Shown here piece by piece: positions 1 through 8,000 of a stretch of 64,000 nucleotides of DNA. Below the pieces are notes generated by a model. That model ran no database searches. It saw only the letters and a program-made list of their open reading frames with translations, and was not told where the DNA came from. Each line of letters opens with the position of its first letter. Position 1 is the first letter of the stretch. Source of the stretch: Lactobacillus sp. MRS-253-APC-2B (GTDB taxonomy: Bacteria > Bacillota > Bacilli > Lactobacillales > Lactobacillaceae); contig NZ_JABAFO010000001.1 in assembly GCF_012843675.1 (NCBI RefSeq), positions 1 through 64,000 on the forward strand, in the 5' to 3' direction. The position numbers were made by a program, and so were the translations under genes.

Positions 1-177
1 ATATAAAATATAAGAACTTGAAAAGCTCAAATTTAAATTAAGCGAATTGACTTCGCAAATGTTTTTGCATCAATCGTAATGATTGATGACCCTGCACATT
101 TGTGTTCGTCGAAACTGTATTCAGTTTTCAAAGGTCTACCATGTAACCGATTTAGTCGATCAGTTACAACGCTTATT
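1..177 (-). other. rRNA operon leader, upstream of 16S (16S outside window)
   Basis: Read on the minus strand this stretch contains CTTTGAAAACTGAATAC, the boxA-like sequence seen in leaders of lactobacillar rRNA operons, followed by an AT-rich tract running off the left edge. Three strong tandem promoters lie just upstream on the same strand. No 16S sequence is present, so the assignment is inferred from boxA plus promoter architecture. The 16S gene should begin just left of base 1. Confidence 0.75.
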
Positions 178-205
178 ATTTTAACACTTGTAAATTATTT
201 GTCAA
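178..205 (-). promoter_or_regulatory. rRNA promoter, proximal
   Basis: Minus strand: -35 TTGACA at 200-205, 16-bp spacer, -10 TAAAAT at 178-183. It is the nearest of three tandem promoters to the rRNA leader. Confidence 0.75.
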
Positions 206-253
206 GAACTTTTTAAATTCTTTTTTCAAACATTTCAAACAAGCGACTTAAAT

Positions 254-282
254 AATATATCATGAAGTCATTTAACTGTCAA
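254..282 (-). promoter_or_regulatory. rRNA promoter, middle
   Basis: Minus strand: perfect -35 TTGACA at 277-282, 17-bp spacer, -10 TATATT at 254-259. Second of three tandem promoters reading toward the rRNA leader. Confidence 0.75.
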
Positions 283-359
283 CAACATTTTTAATCATCA
301 GCAGTTAATCGAAGCAAAGTTCGCTGTAATCAACGTCTGCCTCATCGACAACGTTAACT

Positions 360-388
360 ACTATACCGATAATCAGAGCCTGAGTCAA
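360..388 (-). promoter_or_regulatory. rRNA promoter, distal
   Basis: Minus strand: -35 TTGACT at 383-388, 17-bp spacer, -10 TATAGT at 360-365. Farthest upstream of the three tandem promoters. The remaining sequence to about 560 shows no gene. Confidence 0.65.
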
Positions 389-569
389 TGCTATTTTCTA
401 TTTTTCTTAACGTTTTTTTCAATCACATACAATCACTAGCGATTGATGTTATATCCAACGCAAAAAGCGATCATTCTTATCTTTAGTTCTCTCAATAATT
501 GGTATTTTTCGATTACGTTACGAGGTGATTTAGAATTGTTTACGTTTTTGTTTAGTTTAAGGATTATTC

Positions 570-598
570 TTCAAAAAGTTCATAATTGCTGTTAAAAT
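570..598 (+). promoter_or_regulatory. Possible promoter of the DedA gene
   Basis: TTCAAA at 570-575 and TAAAAT at 593-598 are separated by 17 bp, about 40 bp before the DedA start. The -35 is weak, so this is only a candidate. Confidence 0.4.
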
Positions 599-640
599 CT
601 TAGCGGTAATTGAATATTAAGAAAACTAAAGGAGTCTCGT

Positions 641-1339
641 ATGTCGACTTTAATCGATTTTATCCTTCACATTGATACTCATCTAATTCAGATCGTTAAT
701 CAATTTGGTGATATCAGCTATCCAATTTTGTTTTTGATCATCTTTATCGAAACTGGGGCAGTAATCCTACCATTTCTGCCTGGTGACTCATTGCTGTTTG
801 CCGCCAGTGCCTTAGCAGCAAACGCAAGCTACCATCTGAACATTTGGATCTTTGCATTTGGTTTCTTGTTTGCCTGTCTTTTGGGTGACTCACTTAATTT
901 CTTGATTGGTCAAAAAATCGGCAAGAGTCTTTCAAATCACTCCTGGTTCGGTAAACTGATCGATAAGCAGAGTCTTGAAAAAGCGGAGGCCTTTTTTGAA
1001 AAACATGGTGCACCAGCCATCATCTTGGCCCGCTATATGCCAATTATTCGTACCTTTGCTCCTTTCGCCGCTGCTGGATCCGGCTTCCCATACCGCCGCT
1101 TTATTTGCTACAGCATCATCGGCTGTGTGAGCTGGGTAACGATCTGCTGTTCATGCGGTTATTTCTTTGGTAACCTGCCTTTCGTTCAGGCTCATTTCTC
1201 GGCTATCATCCTGGCAATCATCGTGGTTACCTTAATGCCTGCCGTAATCAGCTTTATCAAGTCAAAGCTTTCGAACAAGGCGGCGCAAGTAACGATTGAT
1301 ACACCATTGAATCAAGGCCAGGAACAAGATGGTGAATAG
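641..1339 (+). CDS. DedA family membrane protein
   Basis: A 232-residue polytopic membrane protein of the DedA (VTT/SNARE-associated) family. Family hallmarks are visible: a re-entrant PFLPGDSLLF segment near residue 45 and the motif ARYMPIIRTFAPFAAAG near residue 130. DedA proteins are linked to lipid carrier recycling (undecaprenyl phosphate or phosphatidylethanolamine flipping) and membrane homeostasis; which substrate applies here cannot be read. The ATG follows AAAGGAG. The hydrophilic C-terminal tail (about 25 residues) overlaps the 3' end of the convergent TIGR01906-type gene by 78 bp. Confidence 0.9.
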   Translation: MSTLIDFILHIDTHLIQIVNQFGDISYPILFLIIFIETGAVILPFLPGDSLLFAASALAANASYHLNIWIFAFGFLFACLLGDSLNFLIGQKIGKSLSNHSWFGKLIDKQSLEKAEAFFEKHGAPAIILARYMPIIRTFAPFAAAGSGFPYRRFICYSIIGCVSWVTICCSCGYFFGNLPFVQAHFSAIILAIIVVTLMPAVISFIKSKLSNKAAQVTIDTPLNQGQEQDGE

Positions 1340-1918
1340 CCACCAAATTCCAAAGAGAGTCGCAAAAAACGTATCAGGAAACAAGTTGATAATTGGATTG
1401 GCAGTCGCTGAAAACACCCAATTCATATTTGAAAAGGCCAGATAATGAAATCTGATGAAAAAATCATCAAAATCAGCAATCGCTAATAATCCTACAATTA
1501 TCAACAGTGCCAATAGGCTTTTCAAGGGACCTGACAGCTTCCACAGCTGCCAGGTCCTTTTTTCATATCTCAATGCCAGGCCAGCACCAATCAATGCCAC
1601 TATAGTCATCCAAAGAGTCATAATGATCAAATGCCTAACATCGCTAAAATGAGCCACGGCATTATCAGTCATTGGAATACCAGCCAGTGTTAATGGCGGC
1701 TGAGGCCAAGGCAAGATCAAGTATAGCAATAGGTGACCATAATCTCTTAAAACCAGCGCTTTTGAAAGATGCAGAAAATGGTCCGGAATTCTTAAGAGCA
1801 ATGGTGAGATCAACAACGTCAAAAAAAGGGCAAGCCCTGCTACTGCAGTAACCAACAGCAGCAATACAAGGATTGTCCTTACAGCATCAATTATTTGTAT
1901 TTTCAATGATCCATTCAT
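1262..1918 (-). CDS. TIGR01906 family integral membrane protein
   Basis: A 218-residue membrane protein with about five hydrophobic segments, matching in size and position the lactobacillar TIGR01906 family (DUF1461) encoded after the HAD hydrolase. Function is unknown. I start it at the ATG reading MNGSLKIQIIDAV (1918), not at upstream codons inside the HAD gene, because the hydrophobic family-like sequence begins there. It overlaps the HAD gene by 32 bp in another frame, suggesting translational coupling. Its 3' end overlaps the convergent dedA gene. Confidence 0.75.
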   Translation of the reverse strand: MNGSLKIQIIDAVRTILVLLLLVTAVAGLALFLTLLISPLLLRIPDHFLHLSKALVLRDYGHLLLYLILPWPQPPLTLAGIPMTDNAVAHFSDVRHLIIMTLWMTIVALIGAGLALRYEKRTWQLWKLSGPLKSLLALLIIVGLLAIADFDDFFIRFHYLAFSNMNWVFSATANPIINLFPDTFFATLFGIWWLFTILFLALIQWCINRYLRRLVRKL

Positions 1919-2672
1919 CAAGCGTATCCACCGTATAAGTTGGTTTGATTTTTTCTTGTTTAATATCGGCTGGCTTTGACAGACCCGTATAAACCAGCAG
2001 CGTATCAACGCCTGTATTGATACCGGCCTTAACGTCAGTTTGATAATTGTCACCAACCATCAAGACTTCTGACTTTTTCAGCCCGCTTGCCTTTAATGCC
2101 ATCTCAATAATCGTCTTTTGCGGTTTGCCAATCATTATCGGTTCTTGTTGTGTAGCATAGCGAACCAGTTCAACCAAGGCACCAGCACTTGGAATCATCC
2201 CCTCTTCACTAGGTAGGTTGGTATCGCCATTGGTACCAATAAAGGTTGCACCAGCGCGAATTGCCAGTGTGGCAATCTTAAACTGTTCATAAGTTACGTT
2301 GCGGTCAAGTCCGACCACAACATAATCTGGACTCTGATCAGTCAGCTTCATTCCCTTATTCAGCAGTGCATCTTTAAGTCCTCTTTCGCCAATTGCATAG
2401 ACCCGACGCTTTTGTCCCGCGTGCTGATCTAAATAGTCAGCCGTTGCCATCGCCGAGGTATAGACGTTAGCCGAAGTGACATCGATATCATGATTTACTC
2501 TTAAATTTTCAGCAACTTCTTGTGGGCTGCGCGTACTGTTATTGGTTACAAACAGAATCTGCCGCTGATTTTGTTGCAGGCGCCTGACAAATCGTGCCGC
2601 CGCTGGAATTTTATCCTTACCGCGATAAACCGTTCCATCCAGATCAATAAAAAATCCTTGGTATTGTTTCAT
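1887..2672 (-). CDS. HAD superfamily subfamily IIA phosphatase (YutF/NagD-like)
   Basis: A 261-residue haloacid dehalogenase-type hydrolase. Visible motifs: nucleophile loop FFIDLDGTVYRG (residues 8-19), motif II FVTNNSTR (about 60-67), the conserved lysine in IGKPQKTI, and motif III MVGDNYQTDV. This matches the TIGR01457/YutF group, presumed sugar- or nucleotide-phosphate phosphatases. It sits between yutD (4-bp overlap) and the TIGR01906-type membrane gene, a standard lactobacillar cluster. Substrate is not determined. Confidence 0.88.
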   Translation of the reverse strand: MKQYQGFFIDLDGTVYRGKDKIPAAARFVRRLQQNQRQILFVTNNSTRSPQEVAENLRVNHDIDVTSANVYTSAMATADYLDQHAGQKRRVYAIGERGLKDALLNKGMKLTDQSPDYVVVGLDRNVTYEQFKIATLAIRAGATFIGTNGDTNLPSEEGMIPSAGALVELVRYATQQEPIMIGKPQKTIIEMALKASGLKKSEVLMVGDNYQTDVKAGINTGVDTLLVYTGLSKPADIKQEKIKPTYTVDTLDEWIIENTNN

Positions 2673-3268
2673 GCTTTCTCTCGCTTATTGTTCTTATTTT
2701 TAACGATTAGTTTTTGGCGATGCTTGCCGGTTTTAACGCGCCGTACCTCTTGATTGCGACGCTCTTTTAAAGGGGGCTGCCTAAGTGATTGACGAACCTC
2801 TTTAACAGCAGCACCAGACTGATGCTTTTTACCATTTCCTGAAGGCTTGCGTCGATTTGAGGATCGTCTGCCAGAACGATGCGGTTTTCTTGGCTGCTGA
2901 ACTTCTTGATTGTGGACAATAAAATACGCACAGCCAAAGTTGCAGTCTTCATACAGATAGTCTTGAATGGTCTGCACGCCTTGTTCGGGATTATATTGCG
3001 GATTATCCGAACTGTAGAAGCCATGCAGCCGCAGCTGTCCATACCCCCAATCGCCAACAATGTAGTCATACTTACTCAGAATTGAGCTGAAACGATCGGC
3101 AAGTGCCTCTGCATCAAATGCATTTTTATAATCAACAACCAGAGTATATGCATGATTATTGATCAAAAAATGCTCTGAATCCTGCATCAAAACTCGGTAG
3201 GTTCCTTGCCGTTGCAGCTGGCGTTTTTCAATGTACTCTTCGATTTTGCTACGATTAATGTTAGCCAC
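2669..3268 (-). CDS. yutD: YutD family protein with long basic tail
   Basis: YutD (DUF1027) protein: the family core YDYIVGDWGYGQLRLHGFY is clear. Function unknown; always near the HAD hydrolase in Bacilli. From about residue 130 it carries a roughly 70-residue tail dominated by Arg, Lys, Gln and Asn, probably disordered and nucleic-acid or ribosome binding (inference). The start is uncertain. A TTG at 3298 falls at the expected transcription start of the promoter at 3302-3330, so it is unlikely. GTG at 3268 is given, but AAAGGAG is best spaced (8 nt) for an in-frame ATT at 3259. Confidence 0.8.
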   Translation of the reverse strand: MANINRSKIEEYIEKRQLQRQGTYRVLMQDSEHFLINNHAYTLVVDYKNAFDAEALADRFSSILSKYDYIVGDWGYGQLRLHGFYSSDNPQYNPEQGVQTIQDYLYEDCNFGCAYFIVHNQEVQQPRKPHRSGRRSSNRRKPSGNGKKHQSGAAVKEVRQSLRQPPLKERRNQEVRRVKTGKHRQKLIVKNKNNKREKA

Positions 3269-3301
3269 TCCTTTCTTGGTTTTTAACAAATGATCCAAAC
3301 T

Positions 3302-3330
3302 ATTATACTCATTGCCAAGACTTAATGTCG
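3302..3330 (-). promoter_or_regulatory. Promoter of yutD-HAD-membrane protein operon
   Basis: Minus strand -10 TATAAT at 3302-3307. A -35-like TCGACA lies 18 bp upstream, inside the end of the phosphoesterase gene. It places the transcript start near 3295 and constrains the yutD start codon. Confidence 0.6.
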
Positions 3331-3927
3331 AGTCAGCTTTTCGGCTTTTGCCATGGCAATTGCCTCGGCTTGGGCAAGAGTCAGCGGCTCACCAAATGCC
3401 GGCCGGACACTCAGATAATCAAGCTCAGGAGAATCGATGCCAACGTTGACATTTTCTTTTACCGGAACGGCATAATGATGGATGTGACCGTGCAGATTTA
3501 TGATCCGTGGCGCAATCCCCAGCATCATCGGATAATGCGTTAGGTAGTACTGACGATGGTTATATTTGATCAATGCACCAACGTCATGAAACCTAAACTT
3601 AGGCTCACCATTTAAATCATAGTTATGGGCAGCCAGATATTTAAACAGTTCTCTTCGATCATGATTGCCCTTGATTAATACCAGATGACCATGCAGAGCA
3701 TTTAAGATCTCAAAAACTGCCTCATCGGCTTGTTTGGCCGGTTTGGCAAAATAGACGGCAATATCGCCTAAATGATACACGATATCATTTTCAGTAACCT
3801 TGGCATTCCAGTGCTCAATAATCTGTTCATCCATCTGCTTGGTACTGGCAAACGGACGCGGAGCAAAGTCGTCAATTCCCAGCAAATGCTGATCCAAAAA
3901 ATGAGTATCCGATGTCACAAAACGCAT
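3322..3927 (-). CDS. Calcineurin-like metallophosphoesterase
   Basis: A 201-residue metallophosphoesterase. The metal-binding motifs are in order: SDTHFLDQ (6-13), YHLGDIA (near 52), KGNHDR (near 86), LTHYPM (near 130) and NLHGHIHH (near 145). Such enzymes are phosphodiesterases or phosphatases of undetermined substrate. It is monocistronic in appearance, lying downstream of the ackA terminator and upstream of yutD. RBS is GAGGTGAT before the ATG. Confidence 0.85.
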   Translation of the reverse strand: MRFVTSDTHFLDQHLLGIDDFAPRPFASTKQMDEQIIEHWNAKVTENDIVYHLGDIAVYFAKPAKQADEAVFEILNALHGHLVLIKGNHDRRELFKYLAAHNYDLNGEPKFRFHDVGALIKYNHRQYYLTHYPMMLGIAPRIINLHGHIHHYAVPVKENVNVGIDSPELDYLSVRPAFGEPLTLAQAEAIAMAKAEKLTRH

Positions 3928-3945
3928 TTTATCACCTCAAAACAC

Positions 3946-3976
3946 AAAAATGGGACGCTGGCAAGCGCCCCATTTT
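3946..3976 (-). terminator. ackA terminator
   Basis: Inverted repeat AAAATGGG(G)CGCTTGC / CAGCGTCCCATTTT with a T-rich run on the minus strand, just after the ackA stop. Because the stem has A runs on both sides it could act in both directions. Confidence 0.8.
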
Positions 3977-3990
3977 AATTTTAACAGCAA

Positions 3991-5190
3991 CTACTTGCTG
4001 GCCTTTTTAAGTCGTTCGATATCATGAACGATCATTAATTCTTCGTTGGTAGGAATAAGCAGCGTCTTGATCTTGGCGTCATCAGTTGACAGATCACGTT
4101 CAACGCCACGTACGTTATTCTTTTCAGGATCAATTGCAATCCCAAAGTAGCCAAGCTTGTCAGCTACGGCTTGACGAACGGTAATACTATTTTCACCAAC
4201 ACCCGCCGTAAAGACGATTGCATCAGCACCGCCAAGTTCGGCAATGTAGGCGCCAATGTAGCGAACGATCCGGTTGACATAAATATCCCATGCCAGCTGT
4301 GCACGCTCGTTACCTTCATTTTTAGCCTGCTCAACGTCACGCATATCGCTGGAGACACCAGAGATTCCCAGCAGACCTGACTTGTGGTTCAGCATATCAA
4401 CCATTTCATCACTGGAAACGCCCAGCTTCTTTTGAACAAAGGCGACCAACGATGGGTCAACATCCCCAGAACGAGTAGCCATCGTAACCCCAGCTAATGG
4501 TGAAAAGCCCATTGACGTATCAAATGACTTACCGCCTTTAATGGCAGTAATTGAGGCCCCGGCACCAATGTGGCAAGTGATCAGCTTCAGATCTTCCAGC
4601 GGCCGACCCAGCATTTCGGCAGCCCGTGCCGCTACGTAGCGGTGGCTGGTACCATGAGCACCATATTTGCGGGCACCATACTTCTCGTACCATTCGTAAG
4701 GAACACTGTAAAGGGCGTTCATCTTTGGCATGTTGGCATGGAAAGCAGTATCAAAAACGGCAACTGCAAATGCATCCGGCAAAACTTCCTTAAATGCCTT
4801 AATTCCTTGTAATTCAGCAGGATCATGCAGTGGTGCATATTCTGCCAGAGCATCGATCTTGTTCATAACGTCTTCATCGATGACTACTGAGTCCTTAAAG
4901 TACTCACCACCGGCAACGATCCGGTGACCAACAGCCGTAATCTCATCGTAGCTGGCAACGATGTTCAAGTCCAGCAGCTGCTTGAGCAGATATTGAACTG
5001 CGGCTTCATGGTCGGCAAATGGCTTGTCTTCCTTTAGCTTTTGACCATCGCCATACTTGATTTCGGCATGACCGACTTCCAGACCGATTCGTTCAATCTG
5101 ACCTTCTGCTACTACTTCTTCGCTTGGCATGTCAAACAGCTTGAACTTAACGGTCGAACTGCCGGCATTAACAGCAATCGTTTTTGACAT
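3991..5190 (-). CDS. ackA: Acetate kinase
   Basis: Acetate kinase, 399 residues, the usual length. It converts acetyl phosphate plus ADP to acetate and ATP in the cytoplasm, the final ATP-yielding step of the heterolactic acetate branch. The N-terminal phosphate-binding NAGSSTVKFKLF (residues 8-19), the VFDTAFHANMP active-site segment near 145, and the GAHGTSH and FTAGVGEN motifs are present. It follows ytxK by 27 bp, as in Bacillus, at the distal end of the com pilus operon, and ends in a terminator. RBS AAGGAGAG precedes the ATG. Confidence 0.97.
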   Translation of the reverse strand: MSKTIAVNAGSSTVKFKLFDMPSEEVVAEGQIERIGLEVGHAEIKYGDGQKLKEDKPFADHEAAVQYLLKQLLDLNIVASYDEITAVGHRIVAGGEYFKDSVVIDEDVMNKIDALAEYAPLHDPAELQGIKAFKEVLPDAFAVAVFDTAFHANMPKMNALYSVPYEWYEKYGARKYGAHGTSHRYVAARAAEMLGRPLEDLKLITCHIGAGASITAIKGGKSFDTSMGFSPLAGVTMATRSGDVDPSLVAFVQKKLGVSSDEMVDMLNHKSGLLGISGVSSDMRDVEQAKNEGNERAQLAWDIYVNRIVRYIGAYIAELGGADAIVFTAGVGENSITVRQAVADKLGYFGIAIDPEKNNVRGVERDLSTDDAKIKTLLIPTNEELMIVHDIERLKKASK

Positions 5191-5217
5191 TGGCGTAATC
5201 TCTCCTTTAATTAACTC

Positions 5218-6225
5218 TCAACTTTTAAGATTTGCAGCTACCCATGCATCAATCTGATTCATAAAGGCTACAAACTCAGCACGCTTCTTGACTGACGGAA
5301 AACTTCCCAACAAAACCTGTTTGGCTTGCTGACTGCCACCACCCTGACGCTGCAAAAGAAGAATTGATTTTTGAGCAGCCTGATTTTTGAAAAGCTCGGC
5401 TGGCAGATTAATCAATCCTTGGAAATGCGCTACGGAATGAATCCATTTGACAAAGCCCATCGTTTCTTCGGTCTGGAAAAGATTTGAAGGAACCAAAAAT
5501 ACACCAAAGCCACCCGGTTTTAGATAGTTCATCGATTGTTCGATCAACAGGTGATGAACGTATGAATGACCTTTTTGGGCGCGGGTTTGATAATTTTTGG
5601 TATTTTCATCAAGTGGATAGTATCCAACCGGCAAATCCGAGACGGCCAAATCACTTTGCGGAATATCCAAAGCCTCAATGGCATCCTGATGGAACAGCTC
5701 AACCGGCTCTCTTTGCAATGATACGCTGACACTGGCAACAGCCAGCAGCTCATCATCGTTGTCGATTCCATATCCTTGTATTGGCTGATCAATCGCCTCG
5801 CGCAGATGGTTCATTACCGTCGTCAACAGGTTGGCCGTTCCTACAGCCGGATCAAAAATCGTATATGGATGACTGCGATCAATGATTTTTTCAATCAGAT
5901 AGGCCATCATAATGCCCAGTGTATCGGGCGTCATTTGGTGATTGGCCTGAATTGCATCCTTACGAATTACTTTTAACAGATCCAGCTGTAAAAGACGACG
6001 GACGGTTTCACGATCGGTATGCAACAGATCCAGCTGCTGATAAAGCTTGTTTAACTCAGCAACTGTCTCTGGTTTGGGCAAACCATCCTCAATGCGAACC
6101 TTGCCATTGTCAACCAGATTCTCAGCATTTTCAAGAAAAGCATCAAGATAAGAGCTGTTCAGATCTGCCTGCAATAGTTCCGTTGCGCGATCAAATGGTA
6201 CAAATAGTTGTTCTGGTGTTGCCAG
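5218..6225 (-). CDS. ytxK: Class I SAM-dependent methyltransferase, YtxK-like
   Basis: A methyltransferase of the YtxK group (N6-DNA-methylase-like fold). The SAM-binding segment FDPAVGTANLLTTV and the catalytic-type motif AVSDLPVGYYP (standing for the [N/D]PPY motif) are visible, followed by a basic C-terminal region. Homologues begin about 17 residues before the first ATG/GTG/TTG candidate (TTG at 6174). The reading frame extends to a CTG at 6225, giving the family-like LATPEQLFVPFDRATELLQ, with GGGAG 9 nt upstream of the CTG; I choose this start. Its place between comGG and ackA is the classical one. Role unknown. Confidence 0.8.
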   Translation of the reverse strand: MATPEQLFVPFDRATELLQADLNSSYLDAFLENAENLVDNGKVRIEDGLPKPETVAELNKLYQQLDLLHTDRETVRRLLQLDLLKVIRKDAIQANHQMTPDTLGIMMAYLIEKIIDRSHPYTIFDPAVGTANLLTTVMNHLREAIDQPIQGYGIDNDDELLAVASVSVSLQREPVELFHQDAIEALDIPQSDLAVSDLPVGYYPLDENTKNYQTRAQKGHSYVHHLLIEQSMNYLKPGGFGVFLVPSNLFQTEETMGFVKWIHSVAHFQGLINLPAELFKNQAAQKSILLLQRQGGGSQQAKQVLLGSFPSVKKRAEFVAFMNQIDAWVAANLKS

Positions 6226-6287
6226 TTTTGGTCACTCCCATCCTCATTCGTCGTACGAAATTAGTTTACCCATTTTCATCAACAAAT

Positions 6288-6596
6288 TCAAGGAAGCGCC
6301 CTCTCTTCTTGAAACTTAAAGGATGAGCCATCATTTAGAAAAACGATTGTTGATTGACCTTGATGACTGACCGTCCCTAGATTAAAGCGAAAACTGCCAT
6401 GTCTACCCGCCAGATCTGCCATTGTCTGTGCAAGGAAGCGATCACTTAAACGATGAATGAGTTTTTCTTGACTGGCTTGGTAACGATACTGTGTCAGAAT
6501 TGTCGCAGCTGTAAGTCCCATTACGATCATCGCTGCTAAAAGCGTGCTGCTCTGGTGACGGTGCCAGACTGATAATCGCCGTTTGCCGTCGATCAT
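6288..6596 (-). CDS. comGG: Competence pilus protein ComGG-like
   Basis: A 102-residue protein with one hydrophobic segment (about residues 17-36) after a basic, Arg-rich start. It lacks the FTLxE prepilin motif, as is usual for ComGG. Identification is positional: last small gene of the com operon. The start is supported by GGAGGTG 10 nt before the ATG. It overlaps comGF by 155 bp in another frame. Confidence 0.65.
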   Translation of the reverse strand: MIDGKRRLSVWHRHQSSTLLAAMIVMGLTAATILTQYRYQASQEKLIHRLSDRFLAQTMADLAGRHGSFRFNLGTVSHQGQSTIVFLNDGSSFKFQEERALP

Positions 6597-6981
6597 TGCT
6601 TCTTTTCACCTCCATCTTTAATCGCCGCTTGCTGAGCTGACTAAAATTTGCTTCCTTAATCTGATAAAGCATCGGTAAATAGCCACCACCATGCTGCAGC
6701 CTCAAATAGATGCGATCATTTTCAGCTACCAGCTCATAATATTTGTCGGTCGCTGCGCCATATAAAACCACATGTTGACGATCCTGGCAGTGACAAAGAG
6801 CAAATTGACGATCTGATGACTCCAGTTCAGTCACGAACAGATACCAGTCAGTCGGCATATCCAATGAGCGCTGATCAATTTTCTCCGTAGTTTTAACTAT
6901 CTGACCCAAGACAATGATTGCAAACATGCTGATCAGCAGCGCCATTAAACTCTCAGCCAGTGTAAATGCAGCTTTTTTCAA
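6442..6981 (-). CDS. comGF: Minor pseudopilin ComGF
   Basis: Minor pseudopilin: MKKAAFTLAESLMALLISMFAIIV gives a prepilin-type N-terminus (cleavage expected after Ala-4, then FTLAES and a 20-residue hydrophobic helix). At 179 residues it is about 35 longer than typical ComGF. The extra C-terminal part, rich in Ser and Asp, is exactly the region that overlaps comGG out of frame, so the tail may be a by-product of a lost stop codon. Confidence 0.75.
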   Translation of the reverse strand: MKKAAFTLAESLMALLISMFAIIVLGQIVKTTEKIDQRSLDMPTDWYLFVTELESSDRQFALCHCQDRQHVVLYGAATDKYYELVAENDRIYLRLQHGGGYLPMLYQIKEANFSQLSKRRLKMEVKRSNDRRQTAIISLAPSPEQHAFSSDDRNGTYSCDNSDTVSLPSQSRKTHSSFK

Positions 6982-6985
6982 AACA

Positions 6986-7288
6986 TCACCGTCTTTCCAG
7001 TTTTAGAATACATCTTCCAGCTTGCTCAACTACAACCTGATCTTGATCTGCAGTTGCCGTCATTGATGCTTGCACGATGCTAACGCGATGCTTTTGCTCT
7101 TTAAATTCATCACCAGCTTCTTTTGCCAATCGACAGGCCATTAGACGCACATCCGCCTGCTTTTGCTGCTGATTCAGTCCATTCAGGCCGATCATTAAAA
7201 ATACCGCGCTGATAGCTGCAATTGCCAAAGCCATCATGCTTTCACCTAGTATGATTGCCGGTTGGCCCTTTTTGAATTGCCTGAACAT
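6986..7288 (-). CDS. comGE: Minor pseudopilin ComGE-like
   Basis: A 100-residue protein with a short basic leader and a hydrophobic helix (GESMMALAIAAISAVFLMIGL, about residues 14-34) typical of minor competence pseudopilins. The conserved Glu at +5 of prepilins is present in the GES context. The start ATG (7288) is chosen because GGGGGAG lies 5 nt upstream. It overlaps the comGD end by 47 bp, implying coupled translation. Confidence 0.65.
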   Translation of the reverse strand: MFRQFKKGQPAIILGESMMALAIAAISAVFLMIGLNGLNQQQKQADVRLMACRLAKEAGDEFKEQKHRVSIVQASMTATADQDQVVVEQAGRCILKLERR

Positions 7289-7694
7289 GATAGCTCCCCC
7301 ATGCCAATTGAATCCGCATCTGATAATCCGTACCATCTAAAGTTGAAATAAATTCTTCTGTCTGCGGACTTACATAACCGGTCTTTTTCATTTCAATATC
7401 ATTAAAGCGTTTGACAAATAGTGTTTCAGGAACCCTGATCTGTTCTGAGTCATTTGGCCAGCTAAAGACGATCAGATTGCGATGCCTTAAATAGACAACC
7501 CGGGTTGATTCTTGGCTGGTCTTAGATCGAACCTGAGCTGCCTGCCAAGCTTGGCGAAAGATTTGCCAAAACTGCCGCTCTGCATTTTTCTGAACTGCTC
7601 GATGCATTGATGGCCAGCTAATCAATAGCGTCAACGCAACGATTCCTAAGACAATTAGCATTTCAAGCAAGGTAAAGGCCTGCTGGCGTCTCAT
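7242..7694 (-). CDS. comGD: Minor pseudopilin ComGD
   Basis: A 150-residue prepilin-like protein beginning MRRQQAFTLLEMLIVLGIV: basic leader, Ala at -1, FTLLE motif, then a hydrophobic helix. Its ATG overlaps the comGC stop (ATGA). It would be processed by a ComC/PilD-type prepilin peptidase, not encoded in this window. Confidence 0.85.
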   Translation of the reverse strand: MRRQQAFTLLEMLIVLGIVALTLLISWPSMHRAVQKNAERQFWQIFRQAWQAAQVRSKTSQESTRVVYLRHRNLIVFSWPNDSEQIRVPETLFVKRFNDIEMKKTGYVSPQTEEFISTLDGTDYQMRIQLAWGSYHVQAIQKGPTGNHTR

Positions 7695-7999
7695 TTCCGC
7701 TCAGCCCTTCCGTTAACAACCTTGATGTGCTCACTAGTTGCTTTTTGAGCCTGTGCCGCAGTTAGATACTGATTTTCAACCAACTGATCAATACTTTGAG
7801 CTCTTTGACCGGTATCATTTTCATAAAGATCCAGCTGAGTCTGAACGACATTGGTCATTGCATTTTCGTGAATCTTGGTCGCATGTTCACGTTGCGTACT
7901 GAGATTTGGCAAAACAATCAATACCAACAGACTGATGATAAACAAAACGATTGCCATTTCCAGCAATGTAAACGCACGCCGGCGGGTTTTATTCAGCAT
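7691..7999 (-). CDS. comGC: Major competence pseudopilin ComGC
   Basis: Major pseudopilin of the DNA-uptake transformation pilus, 102 residues. N-terminus RRRAFTLLEMAIVLFIISLL shows the class III signal (cleavage after Ala, then FTLLE) and the assembly helix. The RBS AGGAGGTG is strong. It starts one base after the comGB stop. Confidence 0.92.
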   Translation of the reverse strand: MLNKTRRRAFTLLEMAIVLFIISLLVLIVLPNLSTQREHATKIHENAMTNVVQTQLDLYENDTGQRAQSIDQLVENQYLTAAQAQKATSEHIKVVNGRAERK

Positions 8000-8000
8000 T

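Noticed and set aside
3140-3152. Another GCATATA word (minus strand) inside yutD
   Set aside because: Inside coding sequence, not before a start codon, so not counted with the competence promoters.
5919-6326. 135-codon plus-strand frame opposite the ytxK start
   Set aside because: Antisense shadow of ytxK and the comGG end; no RBS.
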